From Pseudalkalibacillus sp045920555 (GTDB lineage Bacteria; Bacillota; Bacilli; Bacillales; Fictibacillaceae), in the NCBI RefSeq assembly GCF_045920555.1, contig NZ_CP174509.1, positions 1,798,001 through 1,862,000 of the forward strand: 64,000 nucleotides of DNA, written 5' to 3'. Below, in pieces: positions 45,439 through 54,163 of this stretch. Made by a program: the position numbers and the translations under genes. Under the pieces are notes generated by a model, which saw only the letters and a program-made list of their open reading frames with translations, was not told where the DNA came from and did no database searches. The first letter of the stretch is position 1. Every line of letters starts with the position of its first letter.

Positions 45439-45574
45439 CTAATTCTGGGTCTAACGGGGGATTAAACTCAGATTCAGGAAGGACATATTGGAATTTTCAA
45501 AGTCATTTTTAAAATAATGCATACCAAATAAACCACATGTTATGGATTTTTTGAAAAATGTATTTTAAGATGAC

Positions 45575-47077
45575 TTATAAGGACAAAAGTGCCTTGATTG
45601 ATGGGTAAAGATTTGAAAAATTATTCTTTTTTGCTTCCTTTACCCACGCATCGGCATGCTGGCACATGCCGATGCAATATGAACGAATATTCCAGTGCCT
45701 AGAACTACGTCCTCTCGAATCCTCTAAACGATAATCAACTTTTTGACGTTTAATACAACGTTCAACCCCTGTACGTAATGAATACCTTTTATACCATTCC
45801 TTACTGTCACGCTTTACACGTGGAAAAAGACGAGGATTGTCTTTTGTTGAAGTGTAAAATGTACGACCATATGTAGAGTTGGAACATGGTGTTGGACATT
45901 CCCATTTTCCGACCGCAGCTGGGCATCGCCATTTACGGCGAAATCGTTTCTTATCAACTCCCCAATCTAGCATTTCTCGACCAATGGGGCAAACAGGAAC
46001 ACCGTCTAGATTAATGTTCATTTCGTTATACACGAAATGTTTAGAACGCCTTGGATTCAGATCAATAATTGCAGAGACATCGTAGTGCTCTAACATTTCA
46101 TAGATAGGATACGCGTCTAGAGCTGAATCTAAAATGCATTCTCCAATTTTCCAATTGGGATACCAATACAAAAGTTCATGGAATGTACTAATAAACAAAA
46201 CCGAGTCATGTTTACTAGCTCGATACATTCTTGGATAAATTGGTAAGTCATAGGGACTATCTGACGCAGTGATCATGAAAAGACTTCGACCATAATAATA
46301 CTTTTCTCTTGAACTATCCCAACCGTAATCGGCATCAGGATCTGAAAATAGGCGGTTATATTGGCACTTCCAGTGCCCTCGTTTCCGACAGTCACAAAGA
46401 AACTGACCGAAAGGTCGACCTCCGGTCACTACGGGAGTTCCATCACCTAGAATACTTAGGGACTTTGTGTTTCCTAGTAACCCATCTGATTCAGATTTGT
46501 TTACGAAAAGTGATTGAAAAAGCACTTGGAGTTGATCATGTGCCTTTGGCGTATATCGAACGTTTTTATTTTTTAAGACACGTTTCACCAGCTTCTCTAC
46601 AATGTGTGGATTTTTAGGCTCTAGTTTCTGATTCTTTTTGCCTTTCTTTTTCGATTTCTTTAACTTTCGTTTCTTTCGATTGGAAAGGTGTGGGGTTGAC
46701 CTCAGCCAAAGACGATTGAAAAAGTCGTAAAACGTACCAACCCCAGGAACGTTGTCTGGAGAAAAGCCACTTAGGATGGCCAAAATGGGAGTTGTTTTTA
46801 AGGTGAACACCCATTGATTCACACTTGTTACTTGTTGTTGATGCATAAGCAGTAGACTGCGAAGCATATCACAAGGATTTCGTGGTTTCCTGCCTCTAGG
46901 GTCAGAGGAATACCGATGTTTAAGGAGAGCTGCGGTATCCGTTAGGTTCATTAATGAACACCAGATGATAGGTTCAAAGAAGAAGTCCTTTAAGAAGGTT
47001 TTGTTCTTGTAGTGGATATCGAGCTGTTCAACCACAAAGTGTAGATAAGATTCATGAGAACGAACGTTTTGAAGCAT
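45575..47077 (-). CDS. DDE transposase of the nested element
   Basis: 500 residues, intact. The DDE residues can be placed in SILGDGTPVVTGGR (first Asp, near residue 210), ILDSALDAYPIYEML (second Asp, near 315) and TGVERCIKRQKVDYRLED (Glu, near 448), which suits IS4/IS1182-like enzymes. The N-terminal part has a helical DNA-binding segment and a Lys-rich stretch KRKLKKSKKKGKKNQK. It is transcribed against the surrounding tnpA-tnpB. A terminator-like hairpin facing inward at 47193-47215 may shield it from outside transcription. Confidence 0.8.
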   Translation of the reverse strand: MLQNVRSHESYLHFVVEQLDIHYKNKTFLKDFFFEPIIWCSLMNLTDTAALLKHRYSSDPRGRKPRNPCDMLRSLLLMHQQQVTSVNQWVFTLKTTPILAILSGFSPDNVPGVGTFYDFFNRLWLRSTPHLSNRKKRKLKKSKKKGKKNQKLEPKNPHIVEKLVKRVLKNKNVRYTPKAHDQLQVLFQSLFVNKSESDGLLGNTKSLSILGDGTPVVTGGRPFGQFLCDCRKRGHWKCQYNRLFSDPDADYGWDSSREKYYYGRSLFMITASDSPYDLPIYPRMYRASKHDSVLFISTFHELLYWYPNWKIGECILDSALDAYPIYEMLEHYDVSAIIDLNPRRSKHFVYNEMNINLDGVPVCPIGREMLDWGVDKKRFRRKWRCPAAVGKWECPTPCSNSTYGRTFYTSTKDNPRLFPRVKRDSKEWYKRYSLRTGVERCIKRQKVDYRLEDSRGRSSRHWNIRSYCIGMCQHADAWVKEAKKNNFSNLYPSIKALLSL

Positions 47078-47190
47078 TAAAATTCCCCTTTCGAGTATTT
47101 TTTAGATCTTCAACTCGATTTTTGGGGCGAAATTGATTTGTCAAGAGGAAGGTTTGTTCGTACCTCTGTTTGGGGGTGAAACAATAAAAA

Positions 47191-47217
47191 AGCCCTAGTC
47201 AAAAGACTAGAGCGATC
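47191..47217 (-). terminator. Hairpin upstream of the DDE transposase gene
   Basis: CTAGTC/GACTAG stem; on the minus strand it is followed by six T. It may block read-in transcription. Confidence 0.6.
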
Positions 47218-47267
47218 AGGAAAAATTAATTTCCGAGAGACTATTTTAAAGAAATGGGGGTGAATAT

Positions 47268-48326
47268 ATGCCGACAATCACGCTACGCTTAGAGCTACAT
47301 AAACCGACTCTTGCCAAACAACAGATGTATAAACGAATGGCAGAGACAAATACAGGATTTGCGAACTGGTTATTGCTTCATCCAGACATAAATCAGGCAA
47401 CCAGTCGAATCTTTAAGGAGTTTTCAGCAGAGAAATTTCCATCCGCAGTCATTAATCAAACCATTAGAGAAGTAAAATTTCAAAAGAAAAATCAGAAAGC
47501 AAAGACCTTCCGTAAAATGTGGTGCTGCTTTAATAATCAAAACTTAAAAATAGAAAAGAAGAGTAAATTATACACCGTTTCTTTTCCTACACTTGCAAAA
47601 CGTATAGGGGTTCCAGTAATAGCAAAACCATTTCAAATAAAGTGGCTTGATCAAATGATCAGTGGAAGCGTAAAGATAGGGACTGGAAAGCTTTATCAAA
47701 AGAAAAAGAAATGGTATCTTGCCATTTCAATCACTTGGAATGTGGAATCATCACAAGGTAAAAAAGTCATGGGGATTGACTTGGGACTTCGATATCTCGC
47801 AGTTGCCAGTATTGGAACAAAGTCTTTCTTCTTTAAAGGCTCAAAAGTCGCATATACTCGTAGACACTTCTCGGCAAGAAGAAGGAGACTAGGAAAAGCG
47901 AAAAAACTACAAGCCATTAAGAATTCCAAAGGCAAAGAGTCTCGTTGGATGAAAGACCAGAACCATAAAATCAGCCGTCAAATCGTTAACCTTGCACTCG
48001 CCAACGGTGTTGGAGTGATTCGCATGGAAGACTTGACGGATATTCGAAATACTACCAAATCAAAGAAAAACGACCAAGGTAGGAGCCTGCATTCATGGTC
48101 GTTCTACCAACTTAAAGAGTTCATCAAATACAAAGCTGAGATGATAGGGATCCGTTTTGAATTGGTGAATCCAGAATACACCAGTCAAACTTGCAAATGT
48201 GGTCATCAAGCGAAAGAAAATCGAAACGGTCTCCATTTTCAATGTAGAGAATGTGGCTACACCTGTCATGCTGACCTCAATGGAGCCATTAATATATCGA
48301 AAGCGATTTCGGGTTTAGTAGCCTAG
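47268..48326 (+). CDS. tnpB: TnpB, RNA-guided nuclease of IS200/IS605
   Basis: 352 residues, GGGGGTGAAT before the ATG. TnpB proteins are RNA-guided DNA nucleases ancestral to Cas12. The RuvC-like triad is complete: Asp171 in MGIDLGLR, Glu254 in IRMEDLTD, and Asp336 in HADLNGA. The zinc-finger Cys residues 309, 311, 326, 329 and 333 are also present. The C-terminal end and following 180 bases should give the guide (omega) RNA. It appears fully functional although tnpA is broken. Confidence 0.92.
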   Translation: MPTITLRLELHKPTLAKQQMYKRMAETNTGFANWLLLHPDINQATSRIFKEFSAEKFPSAVINQTIREVKFQKKNQKAKTFRKMWCCFNNQNLKIEKKSKLYTVSFPTLAKRIGVPVIAKPFQIKWLDQMISGSVKIGTGKLYQKKKKWYLAISITWNVESSQGKKVMGIDLGLRYLAVASIGTKSFFFKGSKVAYTRRHFSARRRRLGKAKKLQAIKNSKGKESRWMKDQNHKISRQIVNLALANGVGVIRMEDLTDIRNTTKSKKNDQGRSLHSWSFYQLKEFIKYKAEMIGIRFELVNPEYTSQTCKCGHQAKENRNGLHFQCRECGYTCHADLNGAINISKAISGLVA

Positions 48327-48505
48327 CATACTGGTAATAGGTATGCCGCCCATGTGGGTACATTTTAACTGCATGGGACGGGGTAATGAGATACCCTCAT
48401 CTTGGAGGCTGTTCAAAACAGAAATGGACTGCGAACGCTTAGTCATTCAAGAATCCCACCCCTCACACCGTAAGGTGTAGGGCTTGCGGCTTTAGCCGTG
48501 GGAGT
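48327..48505 (+). ncRNA. Putative omega RNA region / IS right end
   Basis: In this family the guide RNA comes from the 3' end of tnpB and the element's right end. The stretch holds several hairpins ending at GTGGGAGTCTCAA. The guide would be read from the host DNA immediately right of the end, that is the 3' end of the M48 protease gene. The exact boundary is uncertain by several bases. Confidence 0.5.
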
Positions 48506-48510
48506 CTCAA

Positions 48511-49305
48511 TCAAGCTGAAGTTTGGACTTTTTCAAAATGTGATGGATCAAATCCATACAGTTGAGGATATGCTTGTAATTGTTGCAATTCGTTTATACG
48601 TAATGGTAATGGCGGATGAGTGCTCATGACATGGGAGAACCATACAAAAAATCCTTTTTCCTTTTGGTGTTGCTCAAGGTAATCGAAGACGTTCATATCA
48701 TTGAACAATACCTTACCGATCGCTAATAAACATAAGCTGCGGATTCCAGCGTCAACATTACGGACGGTTACGGCTGCAATGCGATCACACGTGTGTTCAC
48801 ACGCCCGTGAATAGGCATTTCCTAAAAAAGGAGTCCAAAGTGCCGGTAATATGATCAGTTGTTTCATTATGTGGTTTCTTTGGATATGGGCTAATTCATG
48901 CGCAATGATAAAGTCCAGCTCTTTGCTGTTTTGACGAAGATGGAGTTCGAAAATATCAGAATATAATACTACGAAGTTCCTTCCGAAAAAACGGGTAGCG
49001 AATGCGTTCAGAATTCCATCCGACTGCATCACATATACATCTGGCACTTTATCGAGCCCCATTTGATCACATAATACAAGAGTTCTCTCATAGACTTCCG
49101 GATATTGATTTTTGGTAAGTCTTACTCCGTTATTAAGGATGTTTCCGACCATCAATCCATGTAAAAGCGTCGTGATGAGGAGACCTCCTAAGATATAGAG
49201 GATCCCGATAATGGAAAAGATGAGGACAAGATACGTCACAACGCTTAGAACGAGAGCAAAAATAAAATATCCTTTTTCTTTATCGTGTACTAAACGATTC
49301 ATCAT
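48511..49305 (-). CDS. M48-family metalloprotease
   Basis: 264 residues. A zinc protease of the HtpX/M48 type at the membrane. Two N-terminal helices (residues about 12-58) precede the catalytic His-Glu-x-x-His at FIIAHELAHIQRN near 132-144, with the third ligand Glu in SRACEHTCDRIAA near 170. The gene starts right after the TM2-domain gene, suggesting coupled translation. Its stop codon sits a few bases from the IS right end, so the last residues may be original but the 3' flank is not. Confidence 0.88.
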   Translation of the reverse strand: MMNRLVHDKEKGYFIFALVLSVVTYLVLIFSIIGILYILGGLLITTLLHGLMVGNILNNGVRLTKNQYPEVYERTLVLCDQMGLDKVPDVYVMQSDGILNAFATRFFGRNFVVLYSDIFELHLRQNSKELDFIIAHELAHIQRNHIMKQLIILPALWTPFLGNAYSRACEHTCDRIAAVTVRNVDAGIRSLCLLAIGKVLFNDMNVFDYLEQHQKEKGFFVWFSHVMSTHPPLPLRINELQQLQAYPQLYGFDPSHFEKVQTSA

Positions 49306-49306
49306 T

Positions 49307-49621
49307 TTATAGAGCTGCTTTCTGATTCACTTGCTTGATTTCTTGAAGTATGGTCGCCTCGATTTCTTCATTCTTTTTCTTCAACATCCCATTGATGAAA
49401 AATGCATCAATCAATGCCCAGATCCCTAAACCGCCAAGCGTTAACGTCATCGCAACTCCAGAACCAACTCTTCCTAAATAGCAGCGATGCCCACCGAACC
49501 CGCCGAGGAACAACCATAGTAACCAGGTTACTACTGTGGACTTCTTTCTTTTTTCCATTTCTGAGCCTAACAGATGAAGCTCATGGTTGCTCAACTCTTT
49601 TTTCAATATTAAGTTTTCCAT
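49307..49621 (-). CDS. TM2-domain membrane protein
   Basis: 104 residues. The TM2 domain (two helices joined by a short turn) is evident as WLLWLFLGGFGGHRCYLGR near residue 35 and the second helix around TLTLGGLGIWALIDAFF near 62. An acidic/basic N-terminal extension and a Lys/Glu-rich C-terminal coil flank it. It stands upstream of the M48 protease gene with one base between, so the two are an operon. The role of TM2 proteins in bacteria is not established. Confidence 0.8.
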   Translation of the reverse strand: MENLILKKELSNHELHLLGSEMEKRKKSTVVTWLLWLFLGGFGGHRCYLGRVGSGVAMTLTLGGLGIWALIDAFFINGMLKKKNEEIEATILQEIKQVNQKAAL

Positions 49622-49836
49622 TTACTCTTTCTCCTTCTGGTATAAATGTATTATAACGATATAATAATAAGTCAATTTCCATCTCTTGTACATATTTTTT
49701 TGAGGGGGCCAAAAGAAATGTTTATCGACATTTTATGCTAAAGCATCTACCAGGACATTTAAATGAAGGGTTTATTGAGTTGGAATCGAATGATATATGT
49801 GACAAAAGTAATAAAAAACGAGATGAGGTCGATTAT

Positions 49837-50367
49837 ATGTTGTTTCAAGGAGAAAAAGTTTCCCTACGGAAAATGACTGTGGAAGATGCACCTGCATACC
49901 ATAAATGGCAAAATGATATGAAGATTGCTCCGCTTGTTAATCCTTTCATCGATCTGTATTCGCTGGATGAAGCTGAGGAGAGCTTGAAGAGGATGCTACA
50001 GCCTGATAACCGGAAGAATTATGTTATTGTAGATATTAAAGATAAAAAGCCGATTGGTTATACCGGTTTGTTCAACATTAATCATTACCACAAAAATGCG
50101 GAATGTTATATCGCCATATGTGAAGCTGAATATCGTGGAAAAGGTGCTGGTCCCGAAGCAATGGGATTGTTGATGGAATATGTGTTTAAGGAAATGAACA
50201 TGCATCGTCTTGCACTCAGAGTCTTTGCTGAAAACGAACATGCAATTGGAATGTATAAACGAATCGGCTTCCAGGTTGAAGGACACCTGCGCGAAACAAG
50301 GTTTCATAATGGATCCTGGCAAGATTCCTATATCATGAGTATTTTACAAAAGGGCTACCTGACTTAA
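49837..50367 (+). CDS. GNAT acetyltransferase, RimJ/RimL-like
   Basis: 176 residues from the ATG at 49837 with GATGAGG upstream; the longer frame from 49735 is not gene-like. The family transfers acetyl from acetyl-CoA. The core is CEAEYRGKGAGPEAMGLLMEYVF with the pyrophosphate loop near residue 100, followed by MHRLALRVFAENEHAIGMYKRIGF. Typical RimJ/RimL proteins act on ribosomal proteins or small amines such as spermidine. The target here is unknown. A strong terminator follows. Confidence 0.82.
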   Translation: MLFQGEKVSLRKMTVEDAPAYHKWQNDMKIAPLVNPFIDLYSLDEAEESLKRMLQPDNRKNYVIVDIKDKKPIGYTGLFNINHYHKNAECYIAICEAEYRGKGAGPEAMGLLMEYVFKEMNMHRLALRVFAENEHAIGMYKRIGFQVEGHLRETRFHNGSWQDSYIMSILQKGYLT

Positions 50368-50395
50368 GTGAAACATCCGCATTATTTAAAAATTA

Positions 50396-50430
50396 GAACC
50401 ATGCCTACCAGGCATTGGTTTTTATTTTTT
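50396..50430 (+). terminator. Terminator of the GNAT gene
   Basis: Stem AACCATGCCT/AGGCATTGGTT followed by T runs. Confidence 0.85.
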
Positions 50431-50499
50431 GATAAGGAGTATTTATCAGTAACACCATACAATGGTATAAAATATTAAAATTATATATACAAAAAAACA

Positions 50500-50530
50500 T
50501 ATAATATATTTACATTATATGGTACTATAA
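50500..50530 (+). promoter_or_regulatory. comK promoter candidate
   Basis: A perfect TACTATAAT-type -10 (TATAAT at 50525) has no -35 match at the usual distance and is preceded by about 60 AT-rich bases with A and T tracts. This is what a ComK-activated promoter looks like, but a clear AAAA-N5-TTTT box pair was not found. Confidence 0.35.
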
Positions 50531-50618
50531 TCCTAACTAAAGGAAAGGGGATTGTAGTGTAAACCGTGTTTTGCACCTTAGACCTTCAAACATAATCATT
50601 ATTTGGGGGGTATTTATT

Positions 50619-51117
50619 ATGGGGAATATGAAAGGTGAAGTTTATTTGATTAGTGATGGTGATTTTGCCTCATTTTGATTCTTTCGGCAATCTTTATTCA
50701 CTTGTGATTGAATCCGAGCGTGAGTTTATCGTGAAACGGAAGCCGATTGATATCATGAAAGACAGTTGTTTGTATTTTGGTTCAAGCTTGCAAGGAAGAG
50801 TCGAAGGGGCTATACATGTCAAGAAGTTCAGCAGAATGGTCCCGATCAGAGTGTGCTATCGTTCAGGAATCTTTTTCTTTCCGACACAGTCATCAAAGAG
50901 TGAGTCATGTATTTGGATCGCACACAGTCATGTGAAGGAAATCCTTCGAGTTGACCCGGAACATTGTGAGGTTGTGTTGACGAATAACAAAACGGTTCCT
51001 GTACATGCGACGAAAGCAGTGATGGAAGCAAAGGTCAACAGGGTAGCACAATATCGCCATCTCGTTATTCAACAGTTATTGGAGCAACAGACGAATTCAA
51101 ATCCAGTTAGCAATTAG
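50619..51117 (+). pseudogene. comK: Competence transcription factor ComK, frameshifted
   Basis: The ATG at 50619 (TTTGGGGGGT upstream) reads MGNMKGEVYLISDG, then meets a TGA. One base removed near 50650 joins it to VILPHFDSFGNLYSLVIES and on to 51117, about 165 residues in total. ComK features are SCLYFGSSLQGRVEG near residue 60, FFFPTQSSKSESCIWIAHSHVKEI near 95 and a C-terminal tail. It is the master activator of competence in Bacillus. A start at 50653 has no proper ribosome site. Either the gene is disabled or the assembly has an extra base. Confidence 0.75.
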
Positions 51118-51244
51118 TCGCTCTAGAATCCACCGGTGCTTACACTTTTACACTAGATCAAGACATGACCCTCTCCTGATCTGAAACTTTTATGAAAACA
51201 TCCGTACATATAAGTAAGATAAGTCGGCAAGGAGTGTGGGGAAG

Positions 51245-51382
51245 TTGATCATTGGCGGAGCGTTAATGATAGGAATCGGTCTTGGTTTTCTTTTTGACCA
51301 GGTGCCAGCAGGAACTTTGCTAGGATTAGGGGTCGGAATGCTAGTGGAAGGCAGCCTGAAGTATAGTAAGAAGCGTTCATGA
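51245..51382 (+). CDS. Gly-rich hydrophobic small protein
   Basis: 45 residues; TTG start behind AAGGAGTGTGGGGAAG. The peptide is glycine-rich and hydrophobic: IIGGALMIGIGLGFLFDQ, then PAGTLLGLGVGMLVEG, then SLKYSKKRS. It looks like two short membrane segments with a basic tail. No family recognised. A clear terminator (GACAGC/GCTGTC plus seven T, 51381-51412) shares its stop codon, which supports a real gene. Confidence 0.6.
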   Translation: MIIGGALMIGIGLGFLFDQVPAGTLLGLGVGMLVEGSLKYSKKRS

Positions 51383-51412
51383 CAGCTGCATAAATGTGGC
51401 TGTCTTTTTTTC
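51381..51412 (+). terminator. Terminator overlapping the small gene's stop
   Basis: GACAGC/GCTGTC stem followed by seven T. Confidence 0.82.
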
Positions 51413-51420
51413 TTGAAAAT

Positions 51421-51574
51421 TTGGCTTTTTTATATAGTAATGTTGATGTTTTGCAGCAAATTTTCTGAAGCTAAATTCCCGCCACTCCTGGAAAACGATC
51501 GAGGAGGCTTGCGGATCGCCTGTGGAAAGGGAGTAAATTTTGCATATATCAACAATGAATTTTAACAGAGCCAA
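51421..51574. mobile_element. MITE-like element with inverted ends
   Basis: The ends TTGGCT (51421) and AGCCAA (51569-51574) are perfect inverted copies, followed inward by imperfect ones: GTTGATGTTTTGC on the left and GCATATATCAAC on the right. It codes for nothing and has GC-rich inner hairpin sequence (GAGGAGGCTTGCGGATCGCC). Similar ends occur at 26066 and 26540-26585. The rest of the gap to 51722 holds only AT-rich DNA. Confidence 0.55.
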
Positions 51575-51722
51575 AAATTCACGTCATTCAAACGTTAAAG
51601 AAAGTTATAGGATTCTTCATATATCGTTCATAAAGATGATTTAACCTTTAAGAAGTCAAGCCTTTGGTAATGTTCTATAACATTTGATGCCTAAATAGAT
51701 TGTATGGTAAGGAAGGTGTTAA

Positions 51723-51989
51723 GTGGCAATGCAAAAGTATTCAGTCCAAGAGTGGGAATTGCACGGAATTCATTTATATGGTAAAGAAAAAAGATACTGG
51801 AACTTTCAATGTTCCAACTGCTATGGCGTTCAATCGGTGGAGGATATTTTGAAGGCAGGGTATCCCCCGAACTTGGCGTATTCATACTGTCAGAACTGTC
51901 ATCACGACGCTAAACAAGGGACGGATGGAAAAGGGAAAATCATTAAAGTCAATCAAGATCTTCAGGTGGAAATTTTTGATTTTGCATAA
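51723..51989 (+). CDS. Small zinc-ribbon-like protein
   Basis: 88 residues, GTG start with AAGGAAGGTG upstream. Two Cys pairs, QCSNCYG near residue 30 and YCQNCHHDA near 55, are spaced as in a zinc ribbon. The N-terminus is aromatic and acidic (YSVQEWELHGIHLYG). No named family is certain. The gene is monocistronic and convergent with the aminopeptidase gene. Confidence 0.65.
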   Translation: MAMQKYSVQEWELHGIHLYGKEKRYWNFQCSNCYGVQSVEDILKAGYPPNLAYSYCQNCHHDAKQGTDGKGKIIKVNQDLQVEIFDFA

Positions 51990-52067
51990 TAAAAACAGGA
52001 CTAGACTAGGAAGGATGCAAGATTCCTTTTGGAAGCAAAACATCGTCATAGTCAGTCCTATTATTTT

Positions 52068-53303
52068 TTAAATTTCCCAGTTTCCGTCTTTGAACAGTTG
52101 AACCTTTTGGCCGTCACTTGTTTGTGCGACAATATCCAAGTCAGCAGATCCGATCATAAAGTCGGTATGACCTCGGCTTTGGTTGACGCCTCGTTCTTCT
52201 AACTCTTCTTTGGAAAGTTTGCCAACGTCTTTGACAGACATGGTAATGGCAGTTCCAATTGCCAGGTGACAGGAGGCATTTTCATCATAAAGTGTGTTGT
52301 TGAAAATGATCCCGCTGTTCGAAATCGGCGAGTCGTATGGTACTAAAGCAACCTCACCCAGGAATTTCATACCTTCATCAATCTCAAGCAATTGTTTAAG
52401 TGTGTCATAACCTGTTTCTGCACTGAAATCAACAACTTTACCATCTTCAAAAGTGATGCTGAAGTTATCGATTATATTTCCCATTGCAGATAAAGGCTTT
52501 TTACTAGAGACCGTTCCATTCACACCATTTTTATGTGGGGTTGTGAAAACTTCTTCAGTCGGAAGGTTCGGTATGTAAGACGAATTGAAAGTCGATTCAT
52601 GACCACCCCCGATCCATAGATGATCCGGATGAAGGTCAATGGTCAGGTCAGTCCCTTCTGATTGATAATGGAGCGTCTTAAAGCGCTTCTCATTCAAGTA
52701 ATCTACTTTTTCAGAAAGAGCTTTACCATGTTCCTCCCAGGCTGCGACAGGGTCTTCCTGATCGATACGGACAGTTTTGAAAATTGCTTCCCAAAGCGCC
52801 TCGATTGCTTCCTCTTCACTTTTATCAGGGAAAACACTTTTTGCCCAACCTACAGTAGGAACACCAGCGATCGCCCAGTGAATATCCCCATTCAGCTGTG
52901 CTTTTGAGAATGATTGGAGCTTTTCACCGCGATTTTTCTGTACCCACATGATACGCTCTGGAGGTACTCCCTTGTATGCATTCGGGTCGTCTCCCGTAAT
53001 GTTTAACAAGCAATCATTGTTTTCTGCGAAACTATTATACTTGTCGATTTCCCACTGTGGCAGATCATCTTTCAAAGTTTCTTCAGAAGCTCCTTCAAAG
53101 TGGAAGCGGCTGGTTTCGGTATCTTTCCAGTCAACAAATACCCGTTTACAACCATTATCATAAGCGTGCTTCGTAACTTTGCGTGTAAACTCTTTTGCTT
53201 CGATCGGCGAAAGAATCAACAAGCGTTGTCCTTCTTGTATATTCAATCCGGTTTTTACAACGAGTTCAGCGTATTGATCCAACTTTTCCTCAAACGATTT
53301 CAT
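52068..53303 (-). CDS. ampS: M29-family aminopeptidase
   Basis: 411 residues. The thermophilic-aminopeptidase family (AmpS/PepS, M29) removes N-terminal residues from peptides with two metal ions. The start, MKSFEEKLDQYAELVVKTGLNIQEGQRLLI, and the metal-binding region with EVALVPYDSPIS near residue 315 and SCHLAIGTA near 340, including GHTDFMIGSADLDI near 385, are typical. Length is normal. There is a strong AGGAGGGAT-type site. It is monocistronic and cytosolic. Confidence 0.9.
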   Translation of the reverse strand: MKSFEEKLDQYAELVVKTGLNIQEGQRLLILSPIEAKEFTRKVTKHAYDNGCKRVFVDWKDTETSRFHFEGASEETLKDDLPQWEIDKYNSFAENNDCLLNITGDDPNAYKGVPPERIMWVQKNRGEKLQSFSKAQLNGDIHWAIAGVPTVGWAKSVFPDKSEEEAIEALWEAIFKTVRIDQEDPVAAWEEHGKALSEKVDYLNEKRFKTLHYQSEGTDLTIDLHPDHLWIGGGHESTFNSSYIPNLPTEEVFTTPHKNGVNGTVSSKKPLSAMGNIIDNFSITFEDGKVVDFSAETGYDTLKQLLEIDEGMKFLGEVALVPYDSPISNSGIIFNNTLYDENASCHLAIGTAITMSVKDVGKLSKEELEERGVNQSRGHTDFMIGSADLDIVAQTSDGQKVQLFKDGNWEI

Positions 53304-53585
53304 CTTAAAATCCCTCCTCTAGAAAAATATTATCATAGTTCGATGAAAGGTGTTAGGGAAGAGGCAGTGAATTGGAAAATTTCTGATAGCAACCTATCAG
53401 AATGGTATAATATAGGAAAAGAAGTGGCTGAGCGATATAGAGTTATAGGGTTAGGATCTTGAGGAAAAAGTGGAGGGAAGGGATTACTGAAAAGAAAACC
53501 CGGTGATCGCAAAGACTGGAAAAGATTACGGAAAGGCGGTACGGGCAAACATTTTTGGACACAGAAGAGTTCGAAGGATACATAA

Positions 53586-53723
53586 CGTTATTGTAATCTT
53601 GACGAAATAACACATCCGTTATATGTAAAATATGGAGGTATAGAGATTTGTATCGTTGGAGATAGGAGATACTTAGACGGTTTTGCAAACCCGGAGAATA
53701 TTAAACAAATTAGATGGCTCTGA
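53586..53723 (+). pseudogene. Fragment of an unrecognised gene
   Basis: In a 500-base gap the frame from 53586 reads CNLDEITHPLYVKYGGIEI, then CIVGDRRYLDGFANPENIK and a stop at 53721. It has no start codon and stops upstream at once, so it is at best a 3' remnant. A TATAAT stands at 53410. The rest of the gap shows nothing gene-like. Confidence 0.3.
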
Positions 53724-53829
53724 AGTGTTCTATCCCTTTTGAGTGTCAAAACCATTCCTTGGGTTAAATTATGCATTGCTTCCGAAATGTAACGGTTTTC
53801 AAATATAGATCATGGTAGGAGCGATTGAA

Positions 53830-54161
53830 ATGCCTGTTTATAGTAAATTGGTTCGTGTTCGGATTCCTGAAATCATTGATGCTGGTGGAGATGATTACGA
53901 GACTCGTATCCTGGATGAAAAAGAATACTTAAAAGCTCTAGAGGAAAAGGCGGGAGAGGAGCTTAAGGAATACCAGGATGCTGAGGATAGCGATTCTGTG
54001 CTTGAAGAGTTAGCTGATCTGATGGAAGTAGTCTATGCGCTTGCAAAAGCCCGAGGATTTACAATTGAAGAGCTTGAGTCGATCCGGAACAGAAAAGCTG
54101 ATGTACGCGGGGGGGTTCAAAGCGGATCTTTCTACTCGATGTAAAAGAAGGCAGGGATTAA
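53830..54161 (+). CDS. MazG-like nucleotide pyrophosphohydrolase, frameshifted end
   Basis: Starts at the ATG at 53830 (AGGAG eight bases before). The HisE/MazG-like fold gives EEKAGEELKEYQDAEDSDSVLEELADLMEVV with the EExxE...ExxD metal-binding pattern near residues 40-75. The typical end is GGFxxRIFLLDVKEGRD; here an extra G in a run of seven G at 54109-54115 shifts the frame to end at 54144, and another shift near 54121 would restore RIFLLDVKEGRD ending at 54161. It cleans up non-canonical NTPs by family. The altered tail may be harmless. Confidence 0.7.
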
Positions 54162-54163
54162 TC

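Larger units (their letters stand above)
44774..48505 (+). mobile_element. IS200/IS605-type element with a nested DDE transposase unit
   Basis: The left end has the hairpin CCCATGC/GGCATGGG (44780-44813). The right end has hairpins ACACC/GGTGT and GCGGC/GCCG closed by CCCAC/GTGGG (48455-48503). Between lie a frameshifted tnpA, an extra small ORF, an inverted DDE transposase unit and an intact tnpB. The DDE unit separates tnpA and tnpB, which normally touch, so it was inserted later. Exact ends of the inner element cannot be set because I see no clear inverted repeats. Confidence 0.8.

Noticed and set aside
53343..53462. 39-codon ORF after the aminopeptidase gene
   Set aside because: No ribosome site and no similarity recognised; a TATAAT inside suggests promoter DNA instead.
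54035..54163. Upstream extension of the methyltransferase frame
   Set aside because: It lies over the MazG-like coding region in another frame and has no ribosome site; the ATG at 54164 does.
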